Part shown: positions 54,326 to 64,000 of the stretch, piece after piece
Position numbering within the stretch: position 1 is the first letter of the stretch
Layout of the letters: each line of letters starts with the position of its first letter
The notes under the pieces: generated by a model
Databases searched by the model: none
Seen by the model: the letters and a program-made list of their open reading frames with translations, nothing else
What the model was told of the DNA's origin: nothing
Assembly: GCF_002174455.2 (NCBI RefSeq)
Contig: NZ_CP147246.1
Span: forward strand, 2,857,001-2,921,000
Source of the DNA: Enterococcus sp. 9D6_DIV0238
GTDB lineage: Bacteria; Bacillota; Bacilli; Lactobacillales; Enterococcaceae
Reading direction: 5' to 3'
DNA length: 64,000 nt
Position numbers and translations under genes: made by a program

Positions 54326-55297
54326 ATGGACAAGAAACTGATAGGGATTGATTTAGGCGGGACAACGATTAAGTTTGCGATTTTGACTGTAGACGGTGAG
54401 ATTCAGCAAAAATGGAGCATCGAAACAAATATTCAAGAAGAAGGCAGTCATATCGTGCCGGATATTATTGAATCGATCAATCATCGTCTGTCGCTTTATG
54501 GAATGAAACATGAAGATTTTGTTGGCATCGGCATGGGAACTCCAGGCAGTGTCGACATTGAAAAAGGAACAGTTGTAGGGGCTTATAATCTCAACTGGAC
54601 CAAAAAACAGATGGTCAAAACACAGATCGAAGAAGCAACAGGAATCCCTTTTGTTTTAGATAATGATGCCAATGTAGCTGCTTTAGGCGAACGTTGGAAG
54701 GGAGCCGGCGAAAATAATCCTGATGTTGTGTTTATCACACTTGGAACTGGCGTCGGTGGCGGAATCATCGCAGAAGGTAACTTACTGCATGGGGTGAACG
54801 GCTGTGCTGGTGAAATCGGACATGTTACCGTAGATCCTGGTGGTTTTGAATGTACATGTGGAAAACGTGGCTGTTTAGAAACTGTTTCAAGTGCAACTGG
54901 AGTTGTGCGTGTTGCCCGCCATATGTCGGAAGAATATGCAGGTGATTCTAAGCTGAAACAAGCAATCGACGATGGACAAGATGTCTCAAGTAAAGATGTC
55001 TTTGACTATGCACAGGCAGATGATCCTTTTGGTCTGATGGTCGTTGATCGTGTTTGTTACTTTTTAGGGCTAGCGGTTGGAAATGTCGGAAATACCTTAA
55101 ATCCATCTAGTGTTGTTATTGGCGGTGGTGTTTCTGCGGCAGGGGAATTTTTACGTAGCCGCGTCCAAGCTTATTTTGAAGAGTTTACTTTTCCTGAGGT
55201 TCGCAACAGCACACAGGTCAAACTAGCACAATTAGGGAATGAAGCCGGTGTTATCGGTGCAGCTTCTTTAGCTTTACAATTTATGGAGAAACAGTAA
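54326..55297 (+). CDS. glcK: Glucokinase (ROK family)
   Basis: 323 aa. N-terminal phosphate-binding GIDLGGTTIKFA, catalytic DNDANVAALGE (about residue 112), GTGVGGGI, the ROK signature GCAGEIGHVTVDPGG with its Glu and His, and the zinc motif CTCGKRGCLE (about 178-187). Phosphorylates intracellular glucose with ATP, e.g. from disaccharide hydrolysis. In an operon with yqgQ and the rhodanese gene. Confidence 0.95.
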   Translation: MDKKLIGIDLGGTTIKFAILTVDGEIQQKWSIETNIQEEGSHIVPDIIESINHRLSLYGMKHEDFVGIGMGTPGSVDIEKGTVVGAYNLNWTKKQMVKTQIEEATGIPFVLDNDANVAALGERWKGAGENNPDVVFITLGTGVGGGIIAEGNLLHGVNGCAGEIGHVTVDPGGFECTCGKRGCLETVSSATGVVRVARHMSEEYAGDSKLKQAIDDGQDVSSKDVFDYAQADDPFGLMVVDRVCYFLGLAVGNVGNTLNPSSVVIGGGVSAAGEFLRSRVQAYFEEFTFPEVRNSTQVKLAQLGNEAGVIGAASLALQFMEKQ

Positions 55298-55312
55298 GAA
55301 AGGGATTTTGGA

Positions 55313-55711
55313 ATGAACGTTTTATGGATTATTAATATTGTTTTAGCAACGATTTTACTAGCAATGGGATTAAATGAGTTATATCTGCGAATTATGGCGA
55401 AACGTTCTGCCAAAACGATCACAGAAGCAGAATTTAAAGAAGGCATGAGAAAAGCACAGATCATTGATGTCCGCGAAAAAGATTCTTTCGATGCAGGTCA
55501 TATTCTTGGTGCGCGTAATATGCCTTATACAACGATCAAAACGACATTGAATTCGATTCGTAAAGACCAACCAGTTTATCTTTATGATCAGAAAAAATCA
55601 TTGAGTATCCGTACAGCGAACCAATTACGTAAAAATGGCTTTAGCGATGTCTATATTTTAAAGGGCGGCTATGAAGGCTGGACTGGTAAAACGAAGAAGA
55701 AAAATATGTAA
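55313..55711 (+). CDS. Membrane-anchored rhodanese-like protein without catalytic Cys
   Basis: 132 aa. N-terminal TM helix (about 4-24), then a single rhodanese domain (IIDVREKDSFDAGHILGARNMP). The active-site loop, which normally starts with Cys, reads VYLYDQKKSLS, so the sulfurtransferase Cys is replaced by Asp. Corresponds to the YqhL-type protein next to glcK in Bacilli. Probably a binding or sensory domain at the membrane. Confidence 0.85.
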   Translation: MNVLWIINIVLATILLAMGLNELYLRIMAKRSAKTITEAEFKEGMRKAQIIDVREKDSFDAGHILGARNMPYTTIKTTLNSIRKDQPVYLYDQKKSLSIRTANQLRKNGFSDVYILKGGYEGWTGKTKKKNM

Positions 55712-55718
55712 TGAATCA

Positions 55719-55778
55719 AAACACAGCAGAAATAAACGGTGACTCTATTCAGAACGGCGTTTGTTTCTCTGTGTTTTT
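55719..55778 (+). terminator. Terminator of the glcK-rhodanese operon
   Basis: AAAACACAG and further pairing bases face TCTGTGTTTT, followed by TTCTTTTT. Confidence 0.75.
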
Positions 55779-55848
55779 TCTTTTTAGTGGACAGCATAAT
55801 CATTTCTTTTTTTAGCAATTAAGATAAAATAAGAATGAGGTGATTGAA

Positions 55849-56208
55849 ATGATTCAATTGAAGCGAGCCTATGAACCAGCTGGAAAAGAAGATGGTTTTC
55901 GAGTATTGGTCGATCGATTATGGCCACGAGGAATGTCAAAGGAAAAAGAGCATCTGGATTCATGGTTGAAGGAAGTTGCACCTAGTAAAGAGTTAAGACA
56001 GTGGTTTAATCACGAACAAAATAAATTTCCAGAATTTGTAGAAAAATACCAAGTAGAATTACAGAACGGTGACGCCAAAACAGCCTTACAAACGCTTTTA
56101 AGGATCGTACAGAATTATCCGGTCGTGACACTTATTTATGGTGCGAAAGATCAAACGTATAATAATGCTGCTGCATTGAAAGACATTATAGAGAATAGGT
56201 TGGACTAA
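55849..56208 (+). CDS. DUF488 family protein
   Basis: 119 aa from ATG 55849 (GAGGTGA six bases upstream). Shows the family pattern RAYEP, DGFRVLVDRLWPRGMSKE and the late LIYGAKD. Cytoplasmic. The function of the family is not settled. Confidence 0.85.
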   Translation: MIQLKRAYEPAGKEDGFRVLVDRLWPRGMSKEKEHLDSWLKEVAPSKELRQWFNHEQNKFPEFVEKYQVELQNGDAKTALQTLLRIVQNYPVVTLIYGAKDQTYNNAAALKDIIENRLD

Positions 56209-56238
56209 AAAATTGTATTCAGGGAAGGGAGGGATAAG

Positions 56239-58071
56239 ATGAAAATAGCAATTGTTGGTGGAGGACCGCGTGGACTTTCAGCGTTGGAACGAATCATTGA
56301 ATGGTCCAGAGATGAACAGGTAGTCCAAATTACAATGTTTGATCCTTATGGTCCAGGAGGAAAAGTGTGGCGTATAGATCAATCAACGTCACTATTGATG
56401 AACTCAGTCGTTTCACATGTTACTCTATTTACCGATGAAACTTTAAGCACAGCAGGTCCAATAGCAAAAGGCCCTAATTTATTTGAGTGGCTAAAGCAGG
56501 AAGCAATACCATTTATCAGAAAACTAAATAGCGAAAATAGTGCTTTCTTCATCGAAGAATGTGAAAGATTAGGTCCGAACGATCATTGTTCCCGAGCTTT
56601 ATATGGCGTATACCAGCAATGGTTTTATGAGTATGTTCAAACACGAATGACAGAACAAACGTCGGTAAAATTTTTCAAAGATACTGTACGTGCAGTCCGA
56701 AGAGAGGGTGAACTTTTCCAAGTATACACCAAAGCTGTTGAGACAACTGCGGATAAGGTGATTTTGGCATTAGGTCATCAAGAAAATGAACTGACAGGGG
56801 AAATGAATAATTTAGCAGCATACGCCAGTGAACACCGCTTGTATTATTCTGCTCCTAAAAATGCTGCTGATGCTCATCTAGAAGCGGTCAAAGAGCAAAA
56901 ACCGCTTTTGATAAGGGGACTAGGCTTGGCTTTTTTTGACTATCTTACCTTACTGACAAGTGATCGAGGTGGCACCTACACCGAAAAATCAGGAAAATTA
57001 GTTTATCATCCTTCTGGAAAAGAACCGAAAATCATTGCAGGAGCAAGACGGGGAATCCCATATCATGCCAGAGGATTAAATCAAAAAGGGTATGGGGAAG
57101 AATATCGTCCTCGTTTCTTAAAAGAGAAAAGCTTGAATCGATTCAAGCGTAAACAAAACCTATCTGCAGAGCAATTTTTCTTTTTGTTGAAAAAGGAAGT
57201 TGAATTTGCCTATTATTCGGTATTGCTCAAAGAACACTATCCAAAGGTAAATAGGAGTAAGTTTACAGACGATTTTATTCGGACCAAAGGGCATGAAACT
57301 GTTCTTCAGAAATTTGGGATCAAGGAAGAAGAGTGGTGGGATTGGTCTTTTCTTGAACAACCAAAACAAGCAATCAAAAAGAAGGAGTCTTTCAAAAAAT
57401 TTATACAGGACTATTTATTATGGGATATTGAAGCAGCCAAAAAAGGAAATGTCTTCGGGCCATTTGCAGCAGCTTTAGATAGTCTGAAGGATTTGCGGGA
57501 TGAAGTGCGCTTTATGCTGGATCATGACCTTTTTACAGATGACGAAACGAAAGAATGGCTATGGGATTGGTTTACGCCGTTGAATGCTTTCTTATCGATC
57601 GGTCCGCCGCTTGAGCGGATTGCCGAGTTAGAAGCATTGATCGAAGCAGGAATCGTGAATATTTTAGCAGGAGAAATGCAAATAGAAATGCGAAACGAAA
57701 CATTTATCGCATTTCCTAAAGACGATCCAGAAAATGAATATGCGGCTCATTTTCTGATCGAAGCTCGTCTGCCAAAAACTGAAAATCAGCTGAGTTTAAA
57801 CCTGTTAGTACAGCAACTTCTAAAAGATGGTTTAGGAACGATTCATTATTTGACCTTATCCTCTGGAGATATTTCTCCCACGGGTGCTCTTTTAGTAGAT
57901 AAAAGAAACAGTCAAATGATCGGAGCGGATAAAAAGGTCATCAACGGTCTGTTCTGTTATGGGATTCCAACAGAGGGACTTCATTGGCTGACTGCGGCGA
58001 CAGCTAGACCAGGTACGGATCCTTGGAATTTAAGAGAAGCTGATAGAATTGCCGAAACGATTTTTAACTGA
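56239..58071 (+). CDS. FAD/NAD(P)-binding protein (YdhS-like)
   Basis: 610 aa, RBS GGGAGGG. Rossmann FAD motif IAIVGGGPRGLSALERI at the start, a second dinucleotide region (VILALGHQEN, about 170-185), GARRGIPYHARG, and a C-terminal GTDPWNLREAD segment. The length and the PRGLSALER signature match the FAD-NAD(P)-binding proteins of the E. coli YdhS type. The reaction is unknown. Followed by a small gene. Confidence 0.8.
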   Translation: MKIAIVGGGPRGLSALERIIEWSRDEQVVQITMFDPYGPGGKVWRIDQSTSLLMNSVVSHVTLFTDETLSTAGPIAKGPNLFEWLKQEAIPFIRKLNSENSAFFIEECERLGPNDHCSRALYGVYQQWFYEYVQTRMTEQTSVKFFKDTVRAVRREGELFQVYTKAVETTADKVILALGHQENELTGEMNNLAAYASEHRLYYSAPKNAADAHLEAVKEQKPLLIRGLGLAFFDYLTLLTSDRGGTYTEKSGKLVYHPSGKEPKIIAGARRGIPYHARGLNQKGYGEEYRPRFLKEKSLNRFKRKQNLSAEQFFFLLKKEVEFAYYSVLLKEHYPKVNRSKFTDDFIRTKGHETVLQKFGIKEEEWWDWSFLEQPKQAIKKKESFKKFIQDYLLWDIEAAKKGNVFGPFAAALDSLKDLRDEVRFMLDHDLFTDDETKEWLWDWFTPLNAFLSIGPPLERIAELEALIEAGIVNILAGEMQIEMRNETFIAFPKDDPENEYAAHFLIEARLPKTENQLSLNLLVQQLLKDGLGTIHYLTLSSGDISPTGALLVDKRNSQMIGADKKVINGLFCYGIPTEGLHWLTAATARPGTDPWNLREADRIAETIFN

Positions 58072-58120
58072 TATAGTAATAAAGCATGTGATTCGATTGA
58101 TGAAAAAGGAGAGAAAGCTT

Positions 58121-58351
58121 ATGCATAGCGGACAACAGAAATTTTTAGCGTTTTTCTTAGAAAATACATTATCAGAAAAACAAGAAGAAGCCAAAGCGAT
58201 CCTTGTACAAAGTTTTGCTGATCAACAAACGAAAAAAATGACTTTAGAGGATTTCCATGCATTACAAGCAAAAGTACTGCCTTTGGTCAAACCTGAGAAA
58301 CTGGCTGAAGTCAAAGGAACAATGGCGCACTTCTCAAGAAATTTATCCTAA
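58121..58351 (+). CDS. Small helical protein
   Basis: 76 aa from ATG 58121 (AAAGGAGAG upstream; an in-frame start at 58049 would lie within the previous gene and has no RBS). All-helical, charged, no TM helix. I do not recognise a named family. Probably co-transcribed with the FAD protein 50 bp upstream. Confidence 0.65.
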   Translation: MHSGQQKFLAFFLENTLSEKQEEAKAILVQSFADQQTKKMTLEDFHALQAKVLPLVKPEKLAEVKGTMAHFSRNLS

Positions 58352-58451
58352 AAAAGAGTAATACTAAAAGAGGTTGAGACAGAAGTGTTTAATCCCGAGA
58401 ACCAAGTAGGTACTGTGCAACATAAACTCATTCTTCGTTGTGTTTTACAGC

Positions 58452-58507
58452 AATAAGAAAGAATTCACGAAAATTGTTTTGCCAATTTTTGTGAATTCTT
58501 TCTTATT
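58452..58507. repeat. Long inverted repeat in an intergenic repeat element
   Basis: 25-bp arms (58452-58476 and 58483-58507, one mismatch) with a 6-nt loop, nested within weaker flanking complementarity (GAGACAGAAG near 58375 and CTTCTGCTCTC near 58523). Lies between convergent genes in the geneless stretch 58352-58628. Could act as terminator in both directions. Confidence 0.7.
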
Positions 58508-58628
58508 TCCGAAGGGATTGCTTCTGCTCTCACCGTTTATCCGGATTACAGGTGACTGGGATTTGACTCGCAGAGTTTTGTCTCAGTCACTTTTGTGATC
58601 CTAAAGACTCTCATTAGAGTATCAACTT

Positions 58629-59060
58629 CTATTTTTTGATTAGATGGGTAATAGGATAAGGTTTACCAAATCCATCACGTTCATCTTCAGATTCAATAGT
58701 GAATCCATGATGTAGGTAGAACGCTTTTGCCTGTTCATTTTGGGTGTTGACATCAATTCTTTTTATCCCATCATTGTTGATCAAATGAGTGATTATCTTG
58801 CTGCCATATCCTTTTCCAATAAAATCCGGATCCAGAAATAACATCACTAACTCATCCTCATCGATTCCGCTAAAACCGACTACACACTCCTCATCGACCC
58901 ATAAAGATAAATCGACACTTGCTAAACTTTCTGGAATGATTTTTTTATAAAAAGCCACATCTTCCTCTGATAAAAAATGGTGAGTCGCTTTTACAGATCG
59001 TTCCCACATTTCTATAATTAAATGATGATCTCTATTATTTGCTGTTCGTTTTTTTAACAT
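58629..59060 (-). CDS. GNAT-family N-acetyltransferase
   Basis: 143 aa, GGAGG seven bases before the ATG. GNAT fold with acceptor-side strand ECVVGFSGIDEDELVMLFLDP, the acetyl-CoA loop FIGKGYGSKII (Q/RxxGxG/A pattern) and NEQAKAFYLHHGF. The substrate cannot be told. Monocistronic. Confidence 0.88.
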   Translation of the reverse strand: MLKKRTANNRDHHLIIEMWERSVKATHHFLSEEDVAFYKKIIPESLASVDLSLWVDEECVVGFSGIDEDELVMLFLDPDFIGKGYGSKIITHLINNDGIKRIDVNTQNEQAKAFYLHHGFTIESEDERDGFGKPYPITHLIKK

Positions 59061-59290
59061 CGTACATCCTCCGTTATTTGATTTTTTATCCTCTCCTTTC
59101 TGTTAGTAAAGTAATTATTTTCTGAGTATAGCCCCAATTAAAATAGCTGTACATTATAAAATCTCCTGTCTCACTTTTATTTATAATGTCTATCTTAAAG
59201 CGGATTGACCAGTCTGTCAATTGATGTAAAGGATGCTCGTGAGCTGTTGAAATTTCTTTCTATCAAGATTGATCAGGATCATCTGTTCAA

Positions 59291-59338
59291 AAAAAAGGAC
59301 TGGGACACAACTCTACGAGTTACGACCTAGTCCTCTTT
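59291..59338 (-). terminator. Terminator of the DUF3042 gene
   Basis: AAAGGACT pairs with AGTCCTCTTT around a second small hairpin; on the minus strand it is followed by eight T. Next to it (59344-59373) is a copy of the dispersed AATAAACGG..GTAACTCC motif. The rest of 59061-59290 shows nothing recognisable. Confidence 0.7.
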
Positions 59339-59392
59339 AAAACGAATAAACGGTGGAAGCAGAAGTAACTCCTGTCCATCTTCTTCACTTTA

Positions 59393-59557
59393 ACGTGAAA
59401 TACGTTTGCGCATTGCTTTTTTACGGTTTTCCTCGATCATATCTTCTTTTTCTTCAATCGGATCGATGACCGTTTTTTTGATCGTTGCAGCTAAGCCGGC
59501 TACTGCGGCACAAGTAACAGCAGTTCCTACTAGCATACCAGAAATAAATTTTTTCAT
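59393..59557 (-). CDS. DUF3042 family protein
   Basis: 54 aa from the ATG at 59557 (AAGGAG ten bases upstream); an upstream in-frame ATG at 59578 is unlikely. A single N-terminal TM or signal-anchor helix (KKFISGMLVGTAVTCAAVAGLA) is followed by a highly charged C-terminus, the pattern of DUF3042 in lactic acid bacteria. Function unknown. Confidence 0.8.
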
Positions 59558-59655
59558 AATGATAATGCTCCTTTCCATTCATTTAGACACTTCTATTATG
59601 AACTAAAAGTCAAAAAAAATCCAATAGCTTGAAAAGATCAAGGTAATTAAAACTA

Positions 59656-59696
59656 TTGATAAAATTTAGTAAATATTTTATAATAAGTTTACTAAA
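59656..59696 (+). promoter_or_regulatory. gal operon promoter with two GalR-type operators
   Basis: TTGATA (59656-59661), 17 bp, TATAAT (59679-59684): a near-consensus promoter. TTTAGTAAA at 59665-59673 lies in the spacer and TTTACTAAA at 59688-59696 just after the -10. The two are exact reverse complements 23 bp apart and each is itself nearly palindromic, as expected for LacI/GalR-family repressor sites. The repressor is presumably galR at the end of the operon. Confidence 0.85.
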
Positions 59697-59717
59697 TGAA
59701 AAAGAAGGAGAATAGAC

Positions 59718-60878
59718 ATGAAAAAAGAGCTTGATCAATTATTTCGATCCACCTTTGGAAAAGAAGCACAAGAGAATTACTTTGCTCCAGGACGAATCAA
59801 CTTGATCGGTGAACATACGGATTATAACGGAGGACATGTTTTTCCTGCCGCGATCACGATCGGGACATATGGTTTGGCTGGAAAACGTGATGATCGATTG
59901 ATTCGCTTTTACTCAGAAAATTTTTCTGAGTTGGGAATCATTGAAGTTTCATTGGATGATTTGAGCTATGATAAAAGACATGATTGGACGAATTATCCGA
60001 AAGGAATGATCAAGTATTTGATCGATGCAGGCTATCAAATCGATCAGGGAATGGATCTTTTATTTTATGGAACGATCCCAAATGGAGCCGGGCTTTCCTC
60101 TTCTGCTTCCATAGAGCTTCTGATGGGTGTGATTGTAAACGATTTATTTCAACTGGAGGTACCGATGCTGGACTTAGTTAAAACGGGCCAAAAAGTGGAA
60201 AACCAATTTATCGGTGTCAATTCTGGGATCATGGATCAATTTGCGATCGGTATGGGACAAAAAGATCAGGCTATTTTGTTAGATACCAACACACTAGAAT
60301 ACGAAATGGTTCCAGCGGCTTTTGGTGATTATGTTATTGTGATCATGAATACCAACAAGCGTAGAGAGCTAGCTGATTCAAAATATAATGAGCGGCGTGC
60401 AGAGTGTGAGAAGGCGTTGCAGCTTTTACAGACACAGTTACCGATCGACTCATTAGGTGAGTTATCAGAAGAGACCTTTGAAGCAAACAAACAACTGATT
60501 TCGGATGAACGCTTGATTCGGCGGGCGAAACATGCAATTACAGAGAATCAACGAACGATCAAAGCAAAGAATGCGTTGGTTCAAAATGATTTAACTGCTT
60601 TTGGTCAATTGCTGAACGCTTCCCATGCTTCTTTAAGAGAGGATTATGAAGTAACTGGAGTAGAGCTGGATACACTAGTTTTTGCTGCTCAAGATCAACC
60701 AGGTGTACTTGGCGCAAGAATGACTGGAGCAGGTTTTGGCGGATGCAGTATTGCTTTGGTACAGAAAGAAAATGTTGAAGCTTTTACTCAAAAAGTGGGA
60801 CAAATCTATTTAGACAAAGTAGGGTATTCGGCGGATTTTTACGTAGCAAAGATTGCTGATGGCGCAAAAAAGCAGTAA
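59718..60878 (+). CDS. galK: Galactokinase
   Basis: 386 aa, RBS AAGGAG. GHMP kinase signature: galactose-binding [19 protein letters not shown] (about residues 24-42), phosphate loop [11 protein letters not shown] (about 122), and late [14 protein letters not shown] plus galactose gives galactose 1-phosphate. First gene of galK-galE-galT-galR. Confidence 0.97.
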   Translation: MKKELDQLFRSTFGKEAQENYFAPGRINLIGEHTDYNGGHVFPAAITIGTYGLAGKRDDRLIRFYSENFSELGIIEVSLDDLSYDKRHDWTNYPKGMIKYLIDAGYQIDQGMDLLFYGTIPNGAGLSSSASIELLMGVIVNDLFQLEVPMLDLVKTGQKVENQFIGVNSGIMDQFAIGMGQKDQAILLDTNTLEYEMVPAAFGDYVIVIMNTNKRRELADSKYNERRAECEKALQLLQTQLPIDSLGELSEETFEANKQLISDERLIRRAKHAITENQRTIKAKNALVQNDLTAFGQLLNASHASLREDYEVTGVELDTLVFAAQDQPGVLGARMTGAGFGGCSIALVQKENVEAFTQKVGQIYLDKVGYSADFYVAKIADGAKKQ

Positions 60879-60931
60879 AATAGGAGCTATGTTAAAATGA
60901 AGAGGATAAGAAAATCCAAGGAGGCAATACC

Positions 60932-61921
60932 ATGTCAATTTTAGTATTAGGCGGTGCCGGTTATATTGGTTCCCACGCTGTGGATCAATTAATTAATAAA
61001 AATTATGAAGTTATAGTCGTTGATAATCTTCAAACAGGTCATAAGCAGGCGGTTCATGAACAGGCTGTTTTCTACCAAGGAGATATTCGAGATAAAGCAT
61101 TTATGCAGGATATTTTTAAGAAAGAATCGATTGACGGCGTCATTCATTTTGCAGCAAGCTCTCTTGTTGGTGAGTCGGTTGAAAAACCGTTGATCTATTT
61201 CAACAATAATGTCTATGGAACTCAGGTTGTATTAGAAGTGATGGCGGAGTTTGGTGTAAAACAAATCGTCTTTTCTTCAACCGCTGCAACCTATGGTGAA
61301 CCTAAAGCAATGCCGATCGTAGAAACAGTGCCTACGAATCCGGAAAATCCGTATGGTGAAAGTAAACTAATGATGGAAAAAATGATGAAGTGGTGTGATC
61401 AAGCATACGGAATGCGCTATGTTGCGTTACGCTATTTTAATGTGGCTGGGGCAAAAGCTGATGCATCGATCGGAGAAGATCATGATCCAGAGACCCATTT
61501 AGTACCGATCATTTTACAAGCGGCATTAGGTCAACGAGAATACTTAGGAATTTATGGCGATGATTATGATACGGCGGATGGGACGTGTATCCGTGACTAT
61601 GTTTACATCGAAGATTTGATTGCTGCTCATATTGCTGCATTAGAGTATTTACAAAACGGCAACGAAAGCAATATCTTCAATCTTGGCAGCAATAATGGCT
61701 ATTCAGTGAAGGAAATGCTGGAGGCAGCTCGTGAAGTGACAGGAAAAGAGATTCCAGCAAAAATTTTACCGCGCCGAACTGGAGATCCTAGTAAATTGGT
61801 TGCTTCAAGTGAAAAAGCAAAAGAAATTTTAGGCTGGCAGCCTAAAGTAACAGATATCAAAGAAATCATCAAAACAGCTTGGGACTGGCATATCAGTCAT
61901 CCGAAGGGCTATGAAGACTAG
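60932..61921 (+). CDS. galE: UDP-glucose 4-epimerase
   Basis: 329 aa, AAGGAGG RBS. NAD-binding GGAGYIGSH at the start, [10 protein letters not shown] with the Ser/Thr, the catalytic Tyr-Lys pair in [12 protein letters not shown] (about 148), RYFNVAGA and the [11 protein letters not shown] segment. Interconverts UDP-galactose and UDP-glucose. The last base before galT is within its RBS, showing tight coupling. Confidence 0.97.
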   Translation: MSILVLGGAGYIGSHAVDQLINKNYEVIVVDNLQTGHKQAVHEQAVFYQGDIRDKAFMQDIFKKESIDGVIHFAASSLVGESVEKPLIYFNNNVYGTQVVLEVMAEFGVKQIVFSSTAATYGEPKAMPIVETVPTNPENPYGESKLMMEKMMKWCDQAYGMRYVALRYFNVAGAKADASIGEDHDPETHLVPIILQAALGQREYLGIYGDDYDTADGTCIRDYVYIEDLIAAHIAALEYLQNGNESNIFNLGSNNGYSVKEMLEAAREVTGKEIPAKILPRRTGDPSKLVASSEKAKEILGWQPKVTDIKEIIKTAWDWHISHPKGYED

Positions 61922-61932
61922 GAGGAACAATG

Positions 61933-64000
<2,068 letters not shown>

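Overview
The window is low-GC Firmicute chromosome and is best read as Enterococcus (species not resolvable by eye). The evidence is two complete WxL surface-protein operons, Mga-type regulators, a glpK-glpO-glpF glycerol operon whose GlpK carries the HPr-phosphorylatable His232 loop typical of enterococci, and a galK-galE-galT-galR Leloir operon. I see no tRNA, rRNA, CRISPR array, prophage or insertion sequence.

Layout. 1-3.4 kb: a secreted YusW-type protein, a DeoR regulator and a degenerate M24 peptidase-like protein. 3.4-13 kb: an eroding surface/secretome island with a broken LRR/Big2 surface-protein gene, an LRR protein between two 116-bp direct repeats, a secreted fragment, an intact lipase, an internally deleted relic of a second lipase and a pectate-lyase-fold adhesin. 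13-39.5 kb: two parallel WxL loci, bounded outside by two Mga-like regulators. Each locus has the order tyrosine recombinase, OmpR-type winged-helix regulator, giant WxL protein, small sortase-anchored protein, two short WxL proteins, DUF916/DUF3324 WxL-interacting protein, two-TM protein, signal-peptidase-like protein. 39.5-44.5 kb: a hypothetical gene, an M-box Mg2+ riboswitch in front of a LytR-CpsA-Psr gene, a flavoprotein without its redox Cys and a third Mga-like regulator. 44.5-51 kb: the glp operon with a tandemly duplicated leader, then a Na+/phosphate symporter. 51-64 kb: housekeeping genes (folate cyclo-ligase, rhomboid, glucokinase and others) and the gal operon, with galR running off the end.

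Main discovery candidate. Each WxL operon is preceded by what looks like a self-contained DNA inversion switch. A tyrosine recombinase gene lies between perfect inverted repeats (31 bp at 15364-15394/16871-16901; 26 bp at 25916-25941/27391-27416). The two repeat pairs differ in sequence but share one architecture: TTCT..ATTGT and RCAAT..AGAA arms around 3 bp. Inside both segments are GCCGTCA-type direct repeats that could be recombinase arm sites. Just inside the left repeat of both is a minus-strand promoter-like sequence with a TTGACT -35. As sequenced, both promoters point away from the operons into bidirectional terminator hairpins, which suggests OFF. Inversion would aim each at the regulator and WxL operon. 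I infer phase-variable, independently switched WxL surface layers.

A second strong observation is that both operons end in a signal-peptidase-I homologue in which both catalytic residues are replaced (Ser to Gly or Ala, Lys to Arg). This recalls the non-catalytic SipA assembly factors of streptococcal pilus operons.
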